Assembly: GCA_036278435.1 (NCBI GenBank)
Contig: DASULA010000456.1
Coordinates: 1 to 6,570, forward strand
Source: DASULA01 sp036278435
GTDB taxonomy: Bacteria; Actinomycetota; Actinomycetes; Mycobacteriales; DASULA01
DNA: 6,570 nucleotides
Direction of reading: 5' to 3'
Shown: in pieces, positions 6,442 through 6,570 of the stretch
Layout: each line of letters starts with the position of its first letter
Numbering within the stretch: the first letter of the stretch is position 1
The notes under the pieces: generated by a model
What the model was told of the DNA's origin: nothing
What the model saw: only the letters and a program-made list of their open reading frames with translations
Databases searched by the model: none
Position numbers and translations under genes: made by a program

Positions 6442-6475
6442 CGGGCGCTTGCCCGGCGGCCTCGTGCGCGCCGGG
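6442..6475 (+). repeat. Two overlapping, mutually exclusive hairpins
   Basis: CGGGC (6442-6446) can pair with GCCCG (6451-6455) around GCTT. Alternatively CCCGGCG (6452-6458) can pair with CGCCGGG (6469-6475) around a 10-nt loop. They share 6452-6455, so only one can form at a time. Confidence 0.4.
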
Positions 6476-6484
6476 GACGGTGCG

Positions 6485-6499
6485 GTGCCGCCGCGGCAC
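6485..6499. repeat. Near-perfect palindrome GTGCCGC-C-GCGGCAC
   Basis: Seven-base arms (6485-6491 and 6493-6499) match perfectly around a single C. The spacing is too tight for a full RNA hairpin without opening inner pairs, so as it stands it looks more like a protein-binding dyad in DNA. No regulator is identifiable. Confidence 0.4.
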
Positions 6500-6539
6500 G
6501 GGGGAGCGGCGGTAGCGCAAGTCGGGGACAGCGGACCGC

Positions 6540-6559
6540 GAGGCTGGCAGCTCAGCCTC
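6540..6559. repeat. Hairpin GAGGCTG-GCAGCT-CAGCCTC near the window end
   Basis: Perfect 7-bp arms (6540-6546 and 6553-6559) surround a 6-nt loop. It could be a stem-loop terminator or part of a structured leader, but no T run follows on either strand within the window, so the role is open. Confidence 0.45.
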
Positions 6560-6570
6560 AGGCAGCGGGC

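Larger units (their letters stand above)
6123..6570. other. 448-bp region without a convincing gene
   Basis: Two short plus-strand open frames here (6221-6430 and 6300-6515) are rejected: they run through homopolymer G tracts and hairpins, give low-complexity Gly/Arg/Pro peptides and have no ribosome binding site I can support. The left third (about 6180-6300) is AT-rich, with the ppc promoter candidate and a tandem pair GTGACAGGT / GTGACTAGT (6284-6301, 7 of 9 matching). The right part (about 6311-6559) is very GC-rich, with G runs and several inverted repeats. It may be the leader of a plus-strand gene beyond the window, a non-coding RNA, or plain intergenic DNA. Confidence 0.6.

Noticed and set aside
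6500..6570. Possible ydaO (c-di-AMP) riboswitch or tRNA start suggested by GGCAGCTCAGCCTCAGGCAGC
   Set aside because: The conserved ydaO core is not present, and the D-arm pairing and U8 position needed for a tRNA do not fit; the window also ends before either could be confirmed.

Overview
This 6.57 kb window is GC-rich throughout its genes, uses GTG/ATG starts behind GGAGG-type ribosome binding sites, and carries a tetratricopeptide-type XRE regulator of a kind common in actinomycetes. It therefore looks like chromosomal DNA of a high-GC actinobacterium. I cannot assign a genus from the sequence alone.

Layout from left to right. (1) Positions 1-1632, plus strand: the 3' part of a gene for an AlbA_2 (Schlafen-type) / GHKL-ATPase-like protein with C-terminal winged-helix segments; its start lies outside the window. 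(2) Positions 1642-1829, minus strand: a small gene of about 62 codons, coupled to the regulator upstream of it by a GTGA start/stop overlap. Its reading frame is broken by an apparent one-base deletion, so it is either a fresh pseudogene or a sequence error. (3) Positions 1826-3085, minus strand: an XRE helix-turn-helix regulator with a helical, TPR-like C-terminal region, preceded by a strong ribosome binding site and a possible autoregulatory inverted repeat. (4) Positions 3195-6101, minus strand: a complete phosphoenolpyruvate carboxylase gene (ppc) with every catalytic motif I looked for. (5) Positions 6123-6570: no convincing gene. It holds an AT-rich island (about 6180-6300) that probably contains the ppc promoter, then a G-tract-rich, hairpin-rich block (about 6311-6559) of unknown function.

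ppc, the regulator and the small gene all read leftwards, and the Schlafen-type gene converges on them with only 9 bp between the two stop codons. ppc is housekeeping anaplerotic metabolism (PEP + bicarbonate to oxaloacetate) and is probably transcribed independently of the regulator, which has its own leader. The regulator and the small protein form a two-gene unit. No mobile element, CRISPR array, tRNA or rRNA was found. The points most worth a second look are the frameshifted partner gene, the truncated Schlafen/ATPase gene beside it, and the structured block upstream of ppc. I did not find a clearly new system that the sequence alone would prove.
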